This document shows positions 36,705 to 48,923 of a stretch of 64,000 bases of DNA, piece after piece. The position numbers were made by a program, and so were the translations under genes. The notes beneath the pieces were generated by a model. The model was not told where the DNA came from, did not search any database, and worked only from the letters and a program-made list of their open reading frames with translations. Source of the stretch: Aquicella lusitana (GTDB taxonomy: Bacteria > Pseudomonadota > Gammaproteobacteria > DSM-16500); assembly GCF_902459475.1 (NCBI RefSeq), contig NZ_LR699114.1:1550001-1614000 (forward strand), in the 5' to 3' direction. How positions within the stretch are numbered: position 1 is the first letter of the stretch; the number at the start of each line of letters is the position of its first letter.

Positions 36705-37454
36705 TTAAGACAACTGCTCCATGATTTCTTCCATAATATCCGCATTGGAGTAAACAGATTGCACATCATCGAGGTCTTCAAGCGCATCGATTAATCCCAT
36801 CACCGTTTCTGCCGTTTCTTTATCAGTAATGGATACGCTTGTTCCCGCTATCATGGTGACATCCGCCTGCACAGACTGAAATCCGGCTTTTTGCAGTGCA
36901 TCTTTAACGGGAATAAAATTTTCAGGAGCAGTGATGACATCGATACTCTTGTCATCATTGACGATGATATCTTCAGCACCCGCTTCAAGCGCGTGTTCCA
37001 TTAGCCGCTCTTCGTCAGCGCCAGGTGCAAAAGTAATCTGTCCCTGTTTTTTGAAAAGATAAGCGACCGACCCATCGGTGCCAAGGTTACCGCCATGCTT
37101 GGAAAAAGCATGGCGCACTTCGGCTACTGTGCGGTTACGGTTATTAGTCATGCAATCGACCATGACGGCAATTCCACCTGGACCGTAACCTTCATAACGC
37201 ACTTCCTCAACGTTTTCGCCTTCCATTCCGCCGGCACCACGCTTGATGGCACGCTCAATGACGTCTTTTGTCATGTTGGCTTCCTGCGCTTTATCGAGCG
37301 CTGCACGTAAACGCGGATTGGCGTTAGCATCCGCACCGCCCATTTTCGCAGCCACAGTGACTTCGCGTATAATTTTCGTATAAAGCTTGCCACGCTTAGC
37401 GTCCTGTTTTGCCTTGTGGCGCTTAATATTCGCCCACTTACTATGTCCAGCCAT
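36705..37454 (-). CDS. yebC: YebC/TACO1 family translation factor
   Basis: 249 aa from the ATG at 37454, preceded by GGAGG; it begins [21 protein letters not shown], the invariant family start, and a 34-residue upstream extension is not credible. Members relieve ribosome stalling, and some were described as DNA-binding regulators. It commonly precedes ruvC, as here, and follows aspS by 46 bp. Confidence 0.97.
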   Translation of the reverse strand: MAGHSKWANIKRHKAKQDAKRGKLYTKIIREVTVAAKMGGADANANPRLRAALDKAQEANMTKDVIERAIKRGAGGMEGENVEEVRYEGYGPGGIAVMVDCMTNNRNRTVAEVRHAFSKHGGNLGTDGSVAYLFKKQGQITFAPGADEERLMEHALEAGAEDIIVNDDKSIDVITAPENFIPVKDALQKAGFQSVQADVTMIAGTSVSITDKETAETVMGLIDALEDLDDVQSVYSNADIMEEIMEQLS

Positions 37455-37500
37455 ATCAACCTCCGTACACTTCTGAGTGCTAAAAAGCAAACTCAGTCGT

Positions 37501-39285
37501 TCATTCTTTGGATTCTTTAGCGTCTTTTGTCTTTGCCACACGTATTCCCAACTCAATCAGCTGCGCAGGTTCCACTGGCGCCGGCGCATCCATTAATGGG
37601 CAGCTCGCTGTTTGGGTTTTGGGGAATGCAATCACATCACGAATAGAATTGGCACCTGTCATCAGCATCACCAAGCGATCCAGGCCAAAGGCAATACCGC
37701 CATGGGGAGGACAGCCAAGCCGCATTGCTGTGAGCAGATGCCCGAATTTTTCTTCTGCTTCTTCATCGCTGATGTTGAGTATATTAAAAACGGCTTTCTG
37801 CATTTCAGCCGAGTTGATGCGTATGGAGCCACCGCCAATTTCACTGCCGTTTAGAACCATATCATAAGCTTTGGCAAGCGCGTGTTCGGGATGCTTCAAT
37901 AATTCCGCAGCAGACTCCGCCTTGGGAGAGGTAAACGGATGATGACAGGCAGACAGTTGGCCGGAACCCCCTTCAAACATGGGGAAATCCACTACCCATA
38001 AAATACGCCAACCCTGCTCAACCAACCCGCGGTCATGGCCCACTTTCAAACGTAATGCGCCCAGCGATTCGTTGACGATCGATGCTTTATCTGCGCCAAA
38101 GAAAATAATATCGCCTACTTTTGCTTCCGTGCGTTCCAAAATAGCCTGAACGACCTCATCCGGTAAAAACTTCAGGATGGGTGACTGCAGGCCTTCTTTT
38201 CCTTCGGCGTTGATCTTGATATACGCAAGACCGCGTGCACCGAAGACGCTAATGTAGTTCGTATAATCATCAATTTCCTTGCGGCTAATCGCAGCACCGC
38301 CCGGCACGCGCAGCGCAGCGATGCGGCCTTGCGGGTCTTTAGCCACATCCGCAAAAACTTTAAATTCCACATCGCGTAACAAATCGCCAATGTCGACTAA
38401 TTCTAGCGGAATACGTAAATCCGGCTTGTCCGAGCCAAACCGGCGCATGGCCTCAGCATACGGCATACGCGGAAAAACAGCTGGCAATTGCACGTCCAGT
38501 ATTTCAGCGAACAGGCCGCGGATCATTTCTTCCATGATGGCCTGAATCTCCTGTTCGTTCAGAAAGGAGGTTTCGATATCCAGCTGGGTAAATTCAGGCT
38601 GACGGTCGGCGCGCAAATCTTCGTCACGGAAACAGCGGACAATTTGATAATAACGGTCAATACCGGACATCATGAGCAGCTGTTTGAATTGCTGGGGAGA
38701 TTGCGGCAAGGCAAAAAAACTGCCCGGACGCGTGCGGCTTGGCACCAGATAATCGCGTGCGCCCTCTGGCGTTGCACGAGTTAAAAAAGGTGTTTCCACA
38801 TCGATAAAACCATGGTCATCCAGGTAACGACGTAGATAACGTGCAATGCTTGCGCGCATTTTCAACCGTGACAGCATCTCCGGGCGACGGATATCAAGAT
38901 AACGATAATGCAGTCGTGTTTCTTCGCCCACATCGTGATATTCATCATCAATAGGAAAAGGCAGTGGATCCGAGCGATTCAGAATCGCAAGCTCGCTCAC
39001 TTCCACTTCCACTTCGCCTGTGCGCAAATTGGGATTCACGGTACCAGCAGGGCGCCTTCTCACTTTACCCTTGATCTGCACTACAAATTCGCTGCGGACT
39101 GACCCGGCATTTGCAAAAGCCTGCTCATGCTCGGGATTAACAACCGTTTGCACAACGCCCTCGCGGTCGCGTAAATCAATAAAAATTACGCCCCCGTGAT
39201 CGCGCCGGCGGTGAACCCACCCTGCCAATTTCACTTCTTTATCTAATAATTCAGCCGTTATCTGGCCGCAATAGTGACTACGCAT
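37501..39285 (-). CDS. aspS: Aspartyl-tRNA synthetase
   Basis: 594 aa from the ATG at 39285 (MRSHYCGQI), with AGGATAG upstream. Bacterial-type class II synthetase: anticodon-binding OB fold 1-110, catalytic motifs [18 protein letters not shown] (about 217-234) and GLDRLVML (about 535), and the bacterial GAD insertion at 290-420. Whether it is discriminating or also charges tRNA-Asn cannot be told from this window. Confidence 0.97.
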   Translation of the reverse strand: MRSHYCGQITAELLDKEVKLAGWVHRRRDHGGVIFIDLRDREGVVQTVVNPEHEQAFANAGSVRSEFVVQIKGKVRRRPAGTVNPNLRTGEVEVEVSELAILNRSDPLPFPIDDEYHDVGEETRLHYRYLDIRRPEMLSRLKMRASIARYLRRYLDDHGFIDVETPFLTRATPEGARDYLVPSRTRPGSFFALPQSPQQFKQLLMMSGIDRYYQIVRCFRDEDLRADRQPEFTQLDIETSFLNEQEIQAIMEEMIRGLFAEILDVQLPAVFPRMPYAEAMRRFGSDKPDLRIPLELVDIGDLLRDVEFKVFADVAKDPQGRIAALRVPGGAAISRKEIDDYTNYISVFGARGLAYIKINAEGKEGLQSPILKFLPDEVVQAILERTEAKVGDIIFFGADKASIVNESLGALRLKVGHDRGLVEQGWRILWVVDFPMFEGGSGQLSACHHPFTSPKAESAAELLKHPEHALAKAYDMVLNGSEIGGGSIRINSAEMQKAVFNILNISDEEAEEKFGHLLTAMRLGCPPHGGIAFGLDRLVMLMTGANSIRDVIAFPKTQTASCPLMDAPAPVEPAQLIELGIRVAKTKDAKESKE

Positions 39286-39443
39286 GAAGCTATCCTGTTT
39301 ATCGAAAAATAAATTAAGTTTATTGACCACAGGGTATAAAAACCTGATGGTCAACCATTCCCGCGAGAAGCCGCGGAGAATAAATTTAATGTTAAGAAAA
39401 AGTGAGCAGTGAAAAATCCTAGCGGCTCAAACTGCAATCACGC

Positions 39444-40076
39444 TTATTTTTTCTTGTTATTCGCCAATGTACCCATACCTGGCTGCACAACACCCAATGA
39501 AATCACGAATTTTAACGCTTGATCCACGCTCATATCCAGCTCTATCACCTTGCTCTTTGGCGCCATCATGAGAAAACCGGAAGTAGGATTCGGCGTGGTC
39601 GGAATAAAATAACTCACCATAGGTCCCTGATTAACCGGCCCTTCCATTTCTTTGACCACTTCGCCAGTCTGAAAGGCGATGCTCCAGACACCTTCGCAAG
39701 GATATTGTACGAGCAAAACTTTGCGAAATGATTGGCCGCCCGGCGTAAAAAGCGTATGAGTGACCTGCTTGACACCGGTATAGATAGACCTCACAACGGG
39801 AATACGACCCACAATGGCATCGCCAAAATCAACCAGCCGTCTGCCTATAAAGTTGGCCGCGACCACGCCTGTCAGAAAAATCACGACGAGCGTTACCAAT
39901 ACGCCAATACCCGGCACATGAAACCCCAGTAGGGCATCCGGTTGGTAGTGAGGCGGCAATAAAAGCAGTGACCGGCTAAGCAAATCAACCAGAAATTTGA
40001 TTACCAGCAGGGTGACCCAGATAGGCAGCCACACCAGCAGGCCGGAGATAAAGCACGTGCGCAGATAGGCGATCAT
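39444..40076 (-). CDS. DUF502 family membrane protein
   Basis: 210 aa. Two long hydrophobic stretches at 8-32 and 52-75 anchor it in the inner membrane. VVRSIYTGVKQVTHTLF (about 93-109) and SFRKVLLVQYP are DUF502 hallmarks. Function unknown. Three bp after the FmdB-type gene and likely read through toward aspS, an arrangement seen in other gammaproteobacteria. Confidence 0.9.
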   Translation of the reverse strand: MIAYLRTCFISGLLVWLPIWVTLLVIKFLVDLLSRSLLLLPPHYQPDALLGFHVPGIGVLVTLVVIFLTGVVAANFIGRRLVDFGDAIVGRIPVVRSIYTGVKQVTHTLFTPGGQSFRKVLLVQYPCEGVWSIAFQTGEVVKEMEGPVNQGPMVSYFIPTTPNPTSGFLMMAPKSKVIELDMSVDQALKFVISLGVVQPGMGTLANNKKK

Positions 40077-40079
40077 TGA

Positions 40080-40364
40080 TTAGACTGCTGCCGTATCATT
40101 AGGTGTTGATCCACTGGATTCAGTAGATCCTGATCCCGTCGCCGCATCGTTGCCATCCTTACCTGCTCCTTTTGGCTTTTTCTTGTCGCTATAGTCCGTG
40201 ACATACCAGCCCGAACCCTTTAGCTGAAACCCGGCTGCGGAAACCAGCTTGTTCAATGCCGCTCGATGACAGGAAGGGCAATCCTTCAAAGGGGCATCCG
40301 AAATCTTTTGCAGTGCCTCCAATTGATGACCGCATGCCTCGCACTGATATTCATAAATTGGCAT
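40080..40364 (-). CDS. FmdB family zinc-ribbon protein
   Basis: 94 aa. [13 protein letters not shown] (1-13) with C8-x2-C11 and C29-x2-C32 makes the single zinc ribbon, followed by a disordered Gly/Ser-rich tail. [14 protein letters not shown] is typical of the family. Role unknown, often called a putative regulatory protein. It probably starts the operon that continues through DUF502 to aspS. Confidence 0.93.
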   Translation of the reverse strand: MPIYEYQCEACGHQLEALQKISDAPLKDCPSCHRAALNKLVSAAGFQLKGSGWYVTDYSDKKKPKGAGKDGNDAATGSGSTESSGSTPNDTAAV

Positions 40365-40454
40365 AATTAATCAACTCCACTCTTTGATAAAAATATTTAT
40401 TTTTCAATAAGATGCGTTAAAAACACGCCTGGTTTTTTTAATTTTCACCTTAAG

Positions 40455-40487
40455 TTTAAGAATATGTTAAATTTTTAACAGTATAAT
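40455..40487 (+). promoter_or_regulatory. Putative promoter with TTAA direct repeat
   Basis: TTTAAGAAT (40455) and GTTAAATTT (40466) share a TTAA core with an exact 11-bp period, weaker than the array before the first ankyrin gene. A perfect TATAAT follows at 40482-40487, 52 bp before the ATG of the ankyrin/protease gene. PmrA control is only a possibility. Confidence 0.35.
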
Positions 40488-40538
40488 TTTACGCTAATAA
40501 TTAAAAAAACAAAAATACCGTTTTATCGCGAGAAAATA

Positions 40539-42614
40539 ATGCATTCAACTCAAATACCGACCCACACATCGGATAGTAACATTTTTGCGAAGCTCCTGAT
40601 ATACATCGAGATAAATGAGATCTTTGAGTCAATTCAGGGAGTCACTAGAAGTAACTTTTGTTATGGCGGAGTGCCTATTTTTCTTCAACTGGTGATAGCG
40701 CAATACCTTGCCGCCCAGCCAAAGATGCATTCTCCTCTTAATCGCTCAGAGGACAATCAGCAGCCGAACAAACAACATGATCCACTCAATGCACTCAGTA
40801 TTCTTGCCAACTGGGATGAAGATTTGGCCTCTTTATCATCTAGCGAGAAAGAAGAGATTGATCAATTTCTGGTTGCTATCGATTTATCACAAACGCGGAT
40901 TCTGTCACAGGAAGCTTTATTCAATTTACAACGGGACAACGTTCAGCTTGACCAAAACACAATTGATGCGTTGATGCTTCAGCCACCGCAAGGCAAATGC
41001 GGCGGCCTGTCTTCGCTGTTTTTGCCCTGCATTTGGCTGCAAACACAAATGCAATCGGCGAATACATCCGATAATAATAACTATAAAGAGCAGGATAATT
41101 TGGATTGGTTTGCAGCTATGGTAATCCGGATCACCAACTGGGATGGCAACTATGCCACCTTAGCACCTCATGAGAAAAAAGGATTTGAACGTTTTTTTAG
41201 CTTCGTTCATCACTACCAGGCTAATCTCATCTTATTAAAAGGCGCGCAGCAAGGCGACTTGGATAAATTATTTTTTGACACATTAAAGAGAACGCCCAAA
41301 CGCGAATATTCGCTGGCGGGTCTTTTTACCTATCAGGACTTAATCCGCAACTATACCTGCAAAATGGATGATGGCAAAGAAGTTACCGCGCCGCTATTTG
41401 ATTTCCTGGCGCCGGAACGCCGTCTGGTTTACATACGCTCGCATAATCATGCTGTCGCGCTGTTTCGTTTCCAATCTCAATTTTATTACCTCGACCCTAA
41501 TCATCCTTTTTCCGTACTTGTTTTCAAGGAAAACCGATTTGCCGATCTAGCCAAGATACTATTTGTAAATATGCAATTTGACGTGAACACACCCTCGCCT
41601 CTGGGATTTAAAGTTTTCAGTTTTGATCCCGAAAGCGCTTATTATCCCTACCAAAGCGAATTGCTTACTGAGCATGCTTTTGCTTCTGGTTACGCAAACA
41701 ATTTTACCGCATTAATGATGGCGGCAACTATCAACTGCGATCACTCTTTTTTCTTCCATTTATTCTCGCCTTATGTTGATGTCAACGCACAAAATCATGA
41801 GGGCCTTACAGCACTTCATTTGGCTGCCTTTTATAATGACATTGAAAAAACCGGATTGCTCATCACGAAGGGTGCCGATGTTAATCTGAGAAATGCAATT
41901 GCAACTGAGTACCGAACTCCCCTGCATTACGCTGCGTTACACAACAACGAAGAGATAGTAAAGCTATTGCTTGAAAATGGGGCCAATATAGAAGCGATGG
42001 ATATCAACGGAAACCTGCCAGAGGATCTCACTACCAGCGCTTCTATAAAGGTGGCTATTTCCACCCATTGGGAGAATAAGCTAACGGAGTCGCTGCATGA
42101 ATTTGAAAAATTTCTGGAAGCGCTGCCAAAAACACCAGAAGGGTTTCTGGACTTTTCTGTCATAGACCCGAGTGCCGACGAAAACTCACTGTCTAAACCA
42201 CAAGAAAGAGAGACCGCTGCCTCAACGAGTGAAAACGAAATCGGAGCGGAACGCTTATTTCATACAAAATTTTCTTATGTTGCCGAACTAGAAAACCAGT
42301 CAACTTCACTTACCTTCGGCACAGGTTTTGAAATGACTGCCTCTGAAGCAGATCTGAATGAATATCCGGGATTAGAGGTTGAAAAGCTGCCCTTTGCACC
42401 GAAGAAAGAGGTAGAAGAGGTAGAAGAGGTAGAAGAAGTGGCAATAATAGCAAAAGAAGGAGAAGGTAATGATCAAGAAACCGACATTGATAACGCTCCA
42501 AACTTAAACAGAGATTATTACCACCTCAAGGAAAATCTCTTCAAAAACCGAAAGCATACTTTTGGGGAAGAAAATGACAACAAATCTAACGCACATAAGC
42601 GATGTAGAACATAG
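40539..42614 (+). CDS. Ankyrin protein with cysteine-protease-like domain, putative effector
   Basis: 691 aa. Residues 150-325 carry a papain-like triad pattern of the YopT (C58) kind: GKCGGLSSLFLPCIWL with Cys154, SHNHAVALFRF with His304 and FYYLDPNHP with Asp319 and Asn321. Three ankyrin repeats follow at about 387-490, for example PLHYAALHNNEEIVKLLLENG. The C-terminal 190 residues are acidic and disordered, with an EVE triplet repeat and a basic end. No signal peptide. Legionella AnkH also combines ankyrins with a cysteine-protease-like domain (from memory), which supports an effector role. Single gene, divergent from the FmdB-type gene. Confidence 0.75.
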   Translation: MHSTQIPTHTSDSNIFAKLLIYIEINEIFESIQGVTRSNFCYGGVPIFLQLVIAQYLAAQPKMHSPLNRSEDNQQPNKQHDPLNALSILANWDEDLASLSSSEKEEIDQFLVAIDLSQTRILSQEALFNLQRDNVQLDQNTIDALMLQPPQGKCGGLSSLFLPCIWLQTQMQSANTSDNNNYKEQDNLDWFAAMVIRITNWDGNYATLAPHEKKGFERFFSFVHHYQANLILLKGAQQGDLDKLFFDTLKRTPKREYSLAGLFTYQDLIRNYTCKMDDGKEVTAPLFDFLAPERRLVYIRSHNHAVALFRFQSQFYYLDPNHPFSVLVFKENRFADLAKILFVNMQFDVNTPSPLGFKVFSFDPESAYYPYQSELLTEHAFASGYANNFTALMMAATINCDHSFFFHLFSPYVDVNAQNHEGLTALHLAAFYNDIEKTGLLITKGADVNLRNAIATEYRTPLHYAALHNNEEIVKLLLENGANIEAMDINGNLPEDLTTSASIKVAISTHWENKLTESLHEFEKFLEALPKTPEGFLDFSVIDPSADENSLSKPQERETAASTSENEIGAERLFHTKFSYVAELENQSTSLTFGTGFEMTASEADLNEYPGLEVEKLPFAPKKEVEEVEEVEEVAIIAKEGEGNDQETDIDNAPNLNRDYYHLKENLFKNRKHTFGEENDNKSNAHKRCRT
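42408..42443 (+). repeat. 9-bp tandem repeat inside the ankyrin/protease gene
   Basis: GAGGTAGAA is repeated three times and followed by a degenerate copy, encoding EVE units at about residues 624-633. The period is a multiple of three, so slippage would change length without a frameshift. Confidence 0.8.
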
Positions 42615-42679
42615 ACCCCAACAACAATAACCTTTAGACTATCTGCCGCTTCCATTGCTTCAATTAAACAAGGATCTTT

Positions 42680-44934
<2,255 letters not shown>

Positions 44935-45171
44935 ATAGTTAGTTTCTCCGCCTTCAATTTAAGGGGATGCTGGTGTTTGGTCGCTTGCTTATCCAGCACA
45001 ACAAACCCTTCGAGGTGAATTGTTGACTATATTTTTACCAGAAAAAGCTTATAGCTATATTAGGGAACCATAAAAAAAGCAGCTTAATGAAAGCTTAGCG
45101 TTAATTCTTGAACCTTTGCGCAGGATGGGGATAACATAACTACCTTTTCAATAATGGAAAAGAGTGAACCT

Positions 45172-46557
45172 ATGGCCATTTATCTCGTATGTGCAATCGC
45201 TGCGTTAGCAGGTTTGCTTTTCGGTTTTGATACCGGGATCATTTCAGGCGCCTTGTTATTCATCGAAAAAGGATTTCCCCTCACCACCGTCATGAAAGAA
45301 TTAATTGTCAGCAGCGTACTGCTTGGCGCCATGGCAGGTTCACTCTTAAGCGGCAGACTAACAGACTACTATGGCCGCAGAAAAATTATTCTCATCATTT
45401 CAGGCATGTTTATCATTGGCACACTCATCGCTTCATTAGCACCCAATGTTAACGCCATTCTGCTAGGCCGACTTTGCATCGGCATTGCCATCGGAATAGG
45501 CTCCTACACAGCGCCGCTCTACATTGCTGAAGTGGCACCCCTAGAATTACGCGGCGGATTAGTTTCACTGAATCAACTCGCTATTACCATTGGTATCATG
45601 TGTTCTTACTTCATTAATTATGCCTTCACCAATACGGAAGGTTCCTGGCGGCTGATGTTTGCAATCGGACTCATTCCCGCGATTTTGTTATGTATAGGCA
45701 TGTTCTTTTTGCCTGAAAGTCCACGCTGGCTCGTCAAACAGAAAAGACTGCGTGAAGCCAAAGCGACTTTAAGTTATTTGCGACGCACGGCGCATGTGGA
45801 TCAGGAAGTAGCCGAAATTGAAAGAAGCCTGAATGTACATCAAGCCAAACTGTCAGAAATTTTTGCACCTTGGATTCGGCCGGTTTTATTCCTGGGTATT
45901 ATGCTGGGCTTTTTGCAACAAGTCGTCGGCATCAACACCATTATTTATTATGCGCCAACCATTTTCCAACTCGCCGGTTTTCAGGACACATCAACCTCCA
46001 TTCTGGCAACGGTAGGCATTGGCATCGTCAATGTGATCGCCACTATCTTTGCCGTGTTGTATCTGGATAAATTGGGAAGACGGGTATTACTGTTAACAGG
46101 GCTGGTTGGCATGTGTCTCAGCCTGCTTGCGCTCAGCCTCGCCTTTCAATGGGATAGCGCTTATCTGCGCTGGATTGCTGTATTCAGTACCTTTACCTAC
46201 GTAATCAGCTTTGCTTTCAGCCTGGGTGCCATGCTGTGGCTGCTGGTTTCTGAAATCTTTCCGCTGGATGTGCGTGGCGCCGCAATGGGTGTTGCTGTAT
46301 TCAGCTGCTGGTTCTGGAATTTCGCGGTTTCTTCCACGTTTTTAAGCTTATTAAACGCGTTAGGCCCCACCAATACATTTCTGTTATACGCGAGCATGTG
46401 TGTCGTTGGCTTTGTCTTCTGTTATTACAAAGTCCCCGAAACTAATAATGTGTCGCTCGAAAAAATTGAAGACAATATACGCCGCGGATTACCTTTACGT
46501 GAAATTGGCCAACCTGTCTCGGTTGCTCCCGGCAAAGCGTTGCAAAAACCCGTATAA
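45172..46557 (+). CDS. Sugar porter family MFS transporter
   Basis: 461 aa from the ATG at 45172, chosen because AAGAGTGA precedes it; the ATG at 45154 is possible. Twelve membrane helices. Sugar-porter signatures: GLLFGFDTGIISGA in helix 1, GRLTDYYGRRK between helices 2 and 3, PESPRWLVKQKR after helix 6, LDKLGRR between 8 and 9, and PETNNVSLEKIE at the end. Likely proton-coupled hexose uptake. The glucokinase gene follows by 48 bp, making an uptake-and-phosphorylation pair. Confidence 0.92.
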   Translation: MAIYLVCAIAALAGLLFGFDTGIISGALLFIEKGFPLTTVMKELIVSSVLLGAMAGSLLSGRLTDYYGRRKIILIISGMFIIGTLIASLAPNVNAILLGRLCIGIAIGIGSYTAPLYIAEVAPLELRGGLVSLNQLAITIGIMCSYFINYAFTNTEGSWRLMFAIGLIPAILLCIGMFFLPESPRWLVKQKRLREAKATLSYLRRTAHVDQEVAEIERSLNVHQAKLSEIFAPWIRPVLFLGIMLGFLQQVVGINTIIYYAPTIFQLAGFQDTSTSILATVGIGIVNVIATIFAVLYLDKLGRRVLLLTGLVGMCLSLLALSLAFQWDSAYLRWIAVFSTFTYVISFAFSLGAMLWLLVSEIFPLDVRGAAMGVAVFSCWFWNFAVSSTFLSLLNALGPTNTFLLYASMCVVGFVFCYYKVPETNNVSLEKIEDNIRRGLPLREIGQPVSVAPGKALQKPV

Positions 46558-46605
46558 AACTCGGGCGCAAGCGATAAGGGTTTATATACGATCAGGTTAT
46601 ATATT

Positions 46606-47628
46606 ATGAGTAAAAGAATCATTGCATGGGATTTAGGCGCAACAAAATGCGCTGTCGCGCTGGTGGAATATGATGCACGGCGCCATCAGTTACATTGTAA
46701 GCAGGATGGCGCAATCAAAATACGTACTTGTGAATCGCTTGAAGATTTATCAGCCAAACTGGAAGAAATAACAGGCGTAAAAATGGCTGAAGCCGATGCA
46801 GTCATTATAGGCGCTGCGGGCCAGTTTGATGGCGAGCATCTGCTTCTCGATAAAAGTTGTCCGCATTCCGGTTATCCCTATCCGATGGGATTTGCCGAGC
46901 TTGCCAAGCAGCAGAAGTGGCCAGCGTTTGATGTAATTCATGATTATTCTCCTATTGTTTGTGCAACTTTTACTTCCTATCTTCACCATCCTGAAAACAT
47001 CAAACACCTGAATAACGCGGAAATTAACCCGCACGGCCGACGCGTAGCATTAGGCGTTGGAACAGGTGTAGGATTGAAAGACGGTGTTTTATTTACAAAT
47101 GGCGACTTCTGGCTTGGTACGAACGAAATGGGCCATATAGGCGTCACCGCACCGCCGCTCACCGACAAAATCCATTATGAACGCCATCAGGAATTAATTC
47201 GATTTTTACGTAGCGAAAGCATCCTCGCCGAAGATGAACCGCTTACTTTTGAAAAATTGCTGGCAGGCCCCGGCATTGTTCGTATTCATGCTTTTTTTGA
47301 TCGTGACGCAAAAAACAAAAGCGCGGAAGAAGTGGGTTCCCTGGTGCGCGAAGGCCATGCAAAAGAAACGCTTGCTACCTTTGCCTGGTATCTGGGTCTC
47401 CTGGTCGGCACGGTACAACTGACGTTCATGCCAGACGGCGGCATCTGGCTGACAGGCGGGGTCATTCTCAATCACATGGAATTATTCGATCATCCCGACT
47501 TTTATCACGGCATTGAATCCTCGCCCACTTATCTGAAACTGCGCCAGGAATTCCCACTCGGTGTACTTTGCGGCACTGATCATGCATTCATGGGCGGGGC
47601 TTATTATGCGAGCCGCCGGCTTTTATAA
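46606..47628 (+). CDS. glk: Glucokinase
   Basis: 340 aa, glucokinase (Glk) family of the actin-like ATPase fold. WDLGATKCAVALVEY (8-22) is the phosphate-1 loop, GVGTGVGLKDG near 150 the second phosphate loop, and NEMGHIGV near 173 the sugar-contacting Glu/His. It makes glucose 6-phosphate in the cytoplasm from sugar imported by the preceding transporter. Confidence 0.9.
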   Translation: MSKRIIAWDLGATKCAVALVEYDARRHQLHCKQDGAIKIRTCESLEDLSAKLEEITGVKMAEADAVIIGAAGQFDGEHLLLDKSCPHSGYPYPMGFAELAKQQKWPAFDVIHDYSPIVCATFTSYLHHPENIKHLNNAEINPHGRRVALGVGTGVGLKDGVLFTNGDFWLGTNEMGHIGVTAPPLTDKIHYERHQELIRFLRSESILAEDEPLTFEKLLAGPGIVRIHAFFDRDAKNKSAEEVGSLVREGHAKETLATFAWYLGLLVGTVQLTFMPDGGIWLTGGVILNHMELFDHPDFYHGIESSPTYLKLRQEFPLGVLCGTDHAFMGGAYYASRRLL

Positions 47629-47769
47629 TGCATCACTCCATTACTGTAGAATGCGACAACCCGAGTTGTTCACAAAATTAAGCATTTGAAAGTCTTCTTG
47701 CAAAAGGACTTCCCATTTTCATCGCTTTTATTCCACTCATGTAGCTTTATTTGATTCTAGGAAAAAAAT

Positions 47770-48174
47770 ATGCCACCCCATCATGGATTCAACTTGCTTG
47801 AAATACTGATAGTGACTTGTTTGATCGGCATACTGGCAGCGCTTAGTATCCCGCTCTATTCTTTTCCGCTCACCCAGGAAAAACGGATTGAAGCGGCTGG
47901 CGTGCTGAGCAAACTTGCTGTTGCCATGGAACAATATTATCTGGAACACCAGACTTATCAGGGAGCAACGCTATCGGCACTCAATTTACCTGACCATATT
48001 GCTAGCGGCCATTATCTACTGACAATCCGCATCGCACGCGATCAAGATTATTTACTTGAAGCCAAACCACTGGGAAAGCAGGCCGTCAATGATGCAGGCT
48101 GTGGAACATTGATACTTGATTCAAATGGTGAAAAAAGTGTGTCCGGCACTGAGCCGGTAGAAGCATGTTGGTAA
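47770..48174 (+). CDS. Type IV pilin-like protein (PilE type)
   Basis: 134 aa. Prepilin leader MPPHHG is cut before FNLLEILIV; Glu11 becomes mature Glu5, needed for assembly. One hydrophobic alpha-1 helix (7-30). Cys111 and Cys133 can close the C-terminal D-loop disulfide. A minor or major type IV pilin subunit; its pairing with a FimT-like gene suggests a minor pilin role in pilus priming or DNA uptake. Confidence 0.9.
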   Translation: MPPHHGFNLLEILIVTCLIGILAALSIPLYSFPLTQEKRIEAAGVLSKLAVAMEQYYLEHQTYQGATLSALNLPDHIASGHYLLTIRIARDQDYLLEAKPLGKQAVNDAGCGTLILDSNGEKSVSGTEPVEACW

Positions 48175-48178
48175 TCAG

Positions 48179-48724
48179 CTATGTTTCATCACAACGAAGT
48201 GGTTTTCCATCACTCCCATAGATTTTGTCATTCTCGTCGGGCGAAATGGCGCGCGCTCTTCCTGCTTTATTAATCACAATAGCCCAAACCGGTGCAATGT
48301 GGCTCGTACTGCAAAACCATAATGTGCCATTATCACTTTGCATTACGCCGGTGGGATAAAAAAGAAAATCATTGCGATATTTGGGGAATAAACGCCAGTG
48401 AAGTGCGCCTTGGTATTCGCGTATCTGTACCATCGCGAGTATTGTCGGGTTTGATTGTTCATTTGCATACGCAGCAACCCGGTACATATTGCCGTCAGGA
48501 CAGATACTGCTTCTGTGATGACAGATCACTACCGACACACCTCGTATACGCGCTTCATTTCGCGCTAATTGAATCATCCGGAGCATGCGCCATTGCAGTG
48601 ACATCGCTCTGTCATACTCGCCAAAATGGCGCAGCAAAGGCATGGATAGCGCCGTTATGATACTTATCAGTGCAAGCGTGATCATCAGCTCAAGAAATGT
48701 AAAAGCGCGTTGTAAATTCATCAT
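48179..48724 (-). CDS. GspH/FimT family pseudopilin
   Basis: 181 aa. Prepilin-type start MMNLQRA then FTFLELMITLALISIITALSMPLL; Glu12 is mature Glu5. The residue before the cleavage site is Ala instead of the usual Gly. The rest has the GspH/FimT pattern (RMLRMIQLARNEARIRGVSVVICH near 42-65). A minor pilin of type IV pili or type II secretion. Convergent with the PilE-type gene, with 4 bp between stops. Confidence 0.9.
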   Translation of the reverse strand: MMNLQRAFTFLELMITLALISIITALSMPLLRHFGEYDRAMSLQWRMLRMIQLARNEARIRGVSVVICHHRSSICPDGNMYRVAAYANEQSNPTILAMVQIREYQGALHWRLFPKYRNDFLFYPTGVMQSDNGTLWFCSTSHIAPVWAIVINKAGRARAISPDENDKIYGSDGKPLRCDET

Positions 48725-48886
48725 CGCAGCTCCTTATGCTTATGTATTTTTGTTTGATTTTTTATGCTTATCTTTTTTCCCGACAACATGCTGATTAAAA
48801 AGGATTTATCGTTAATACTTTTTTATTTCATTAAAATCAATTCAATGCATCACCTTCCGCTTTCAAATAGAGGCATTTTTTAGGTT

Positions 48887-48892
48887 TATAAT
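48887..48892 (+). promoter_or_regulatory. -10 box of first cysteine-rich secreted gene
   Basis: TATAAT 31 bp before the ATG, inside GGTTTATAAT. The same ten bases occur before the paralogue at 50968-50977, so the promoter was duplicated with the gene. No clear -35. Confidence 0.5.
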
Positions 48893-48923
48893 GGGTAATG
48901 AATAAGAAAAAAGGAGAATGGTT

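Noticed and set aside
39310-39345. GACCATCAGG/CCCTGTGGTC stem between the DUF502 gene and aspS as terminator
   Set aside because: The stem is bulged and lacks a T run; aspS directly follows, so termination there is unlikely.
45083-45105. CTTAAT/CTTAGC repeat with 11-bp period upstream of the sugar porter
   Set aside because: The second half site is mismatched in its core and no good -10 follows at suitable distance.
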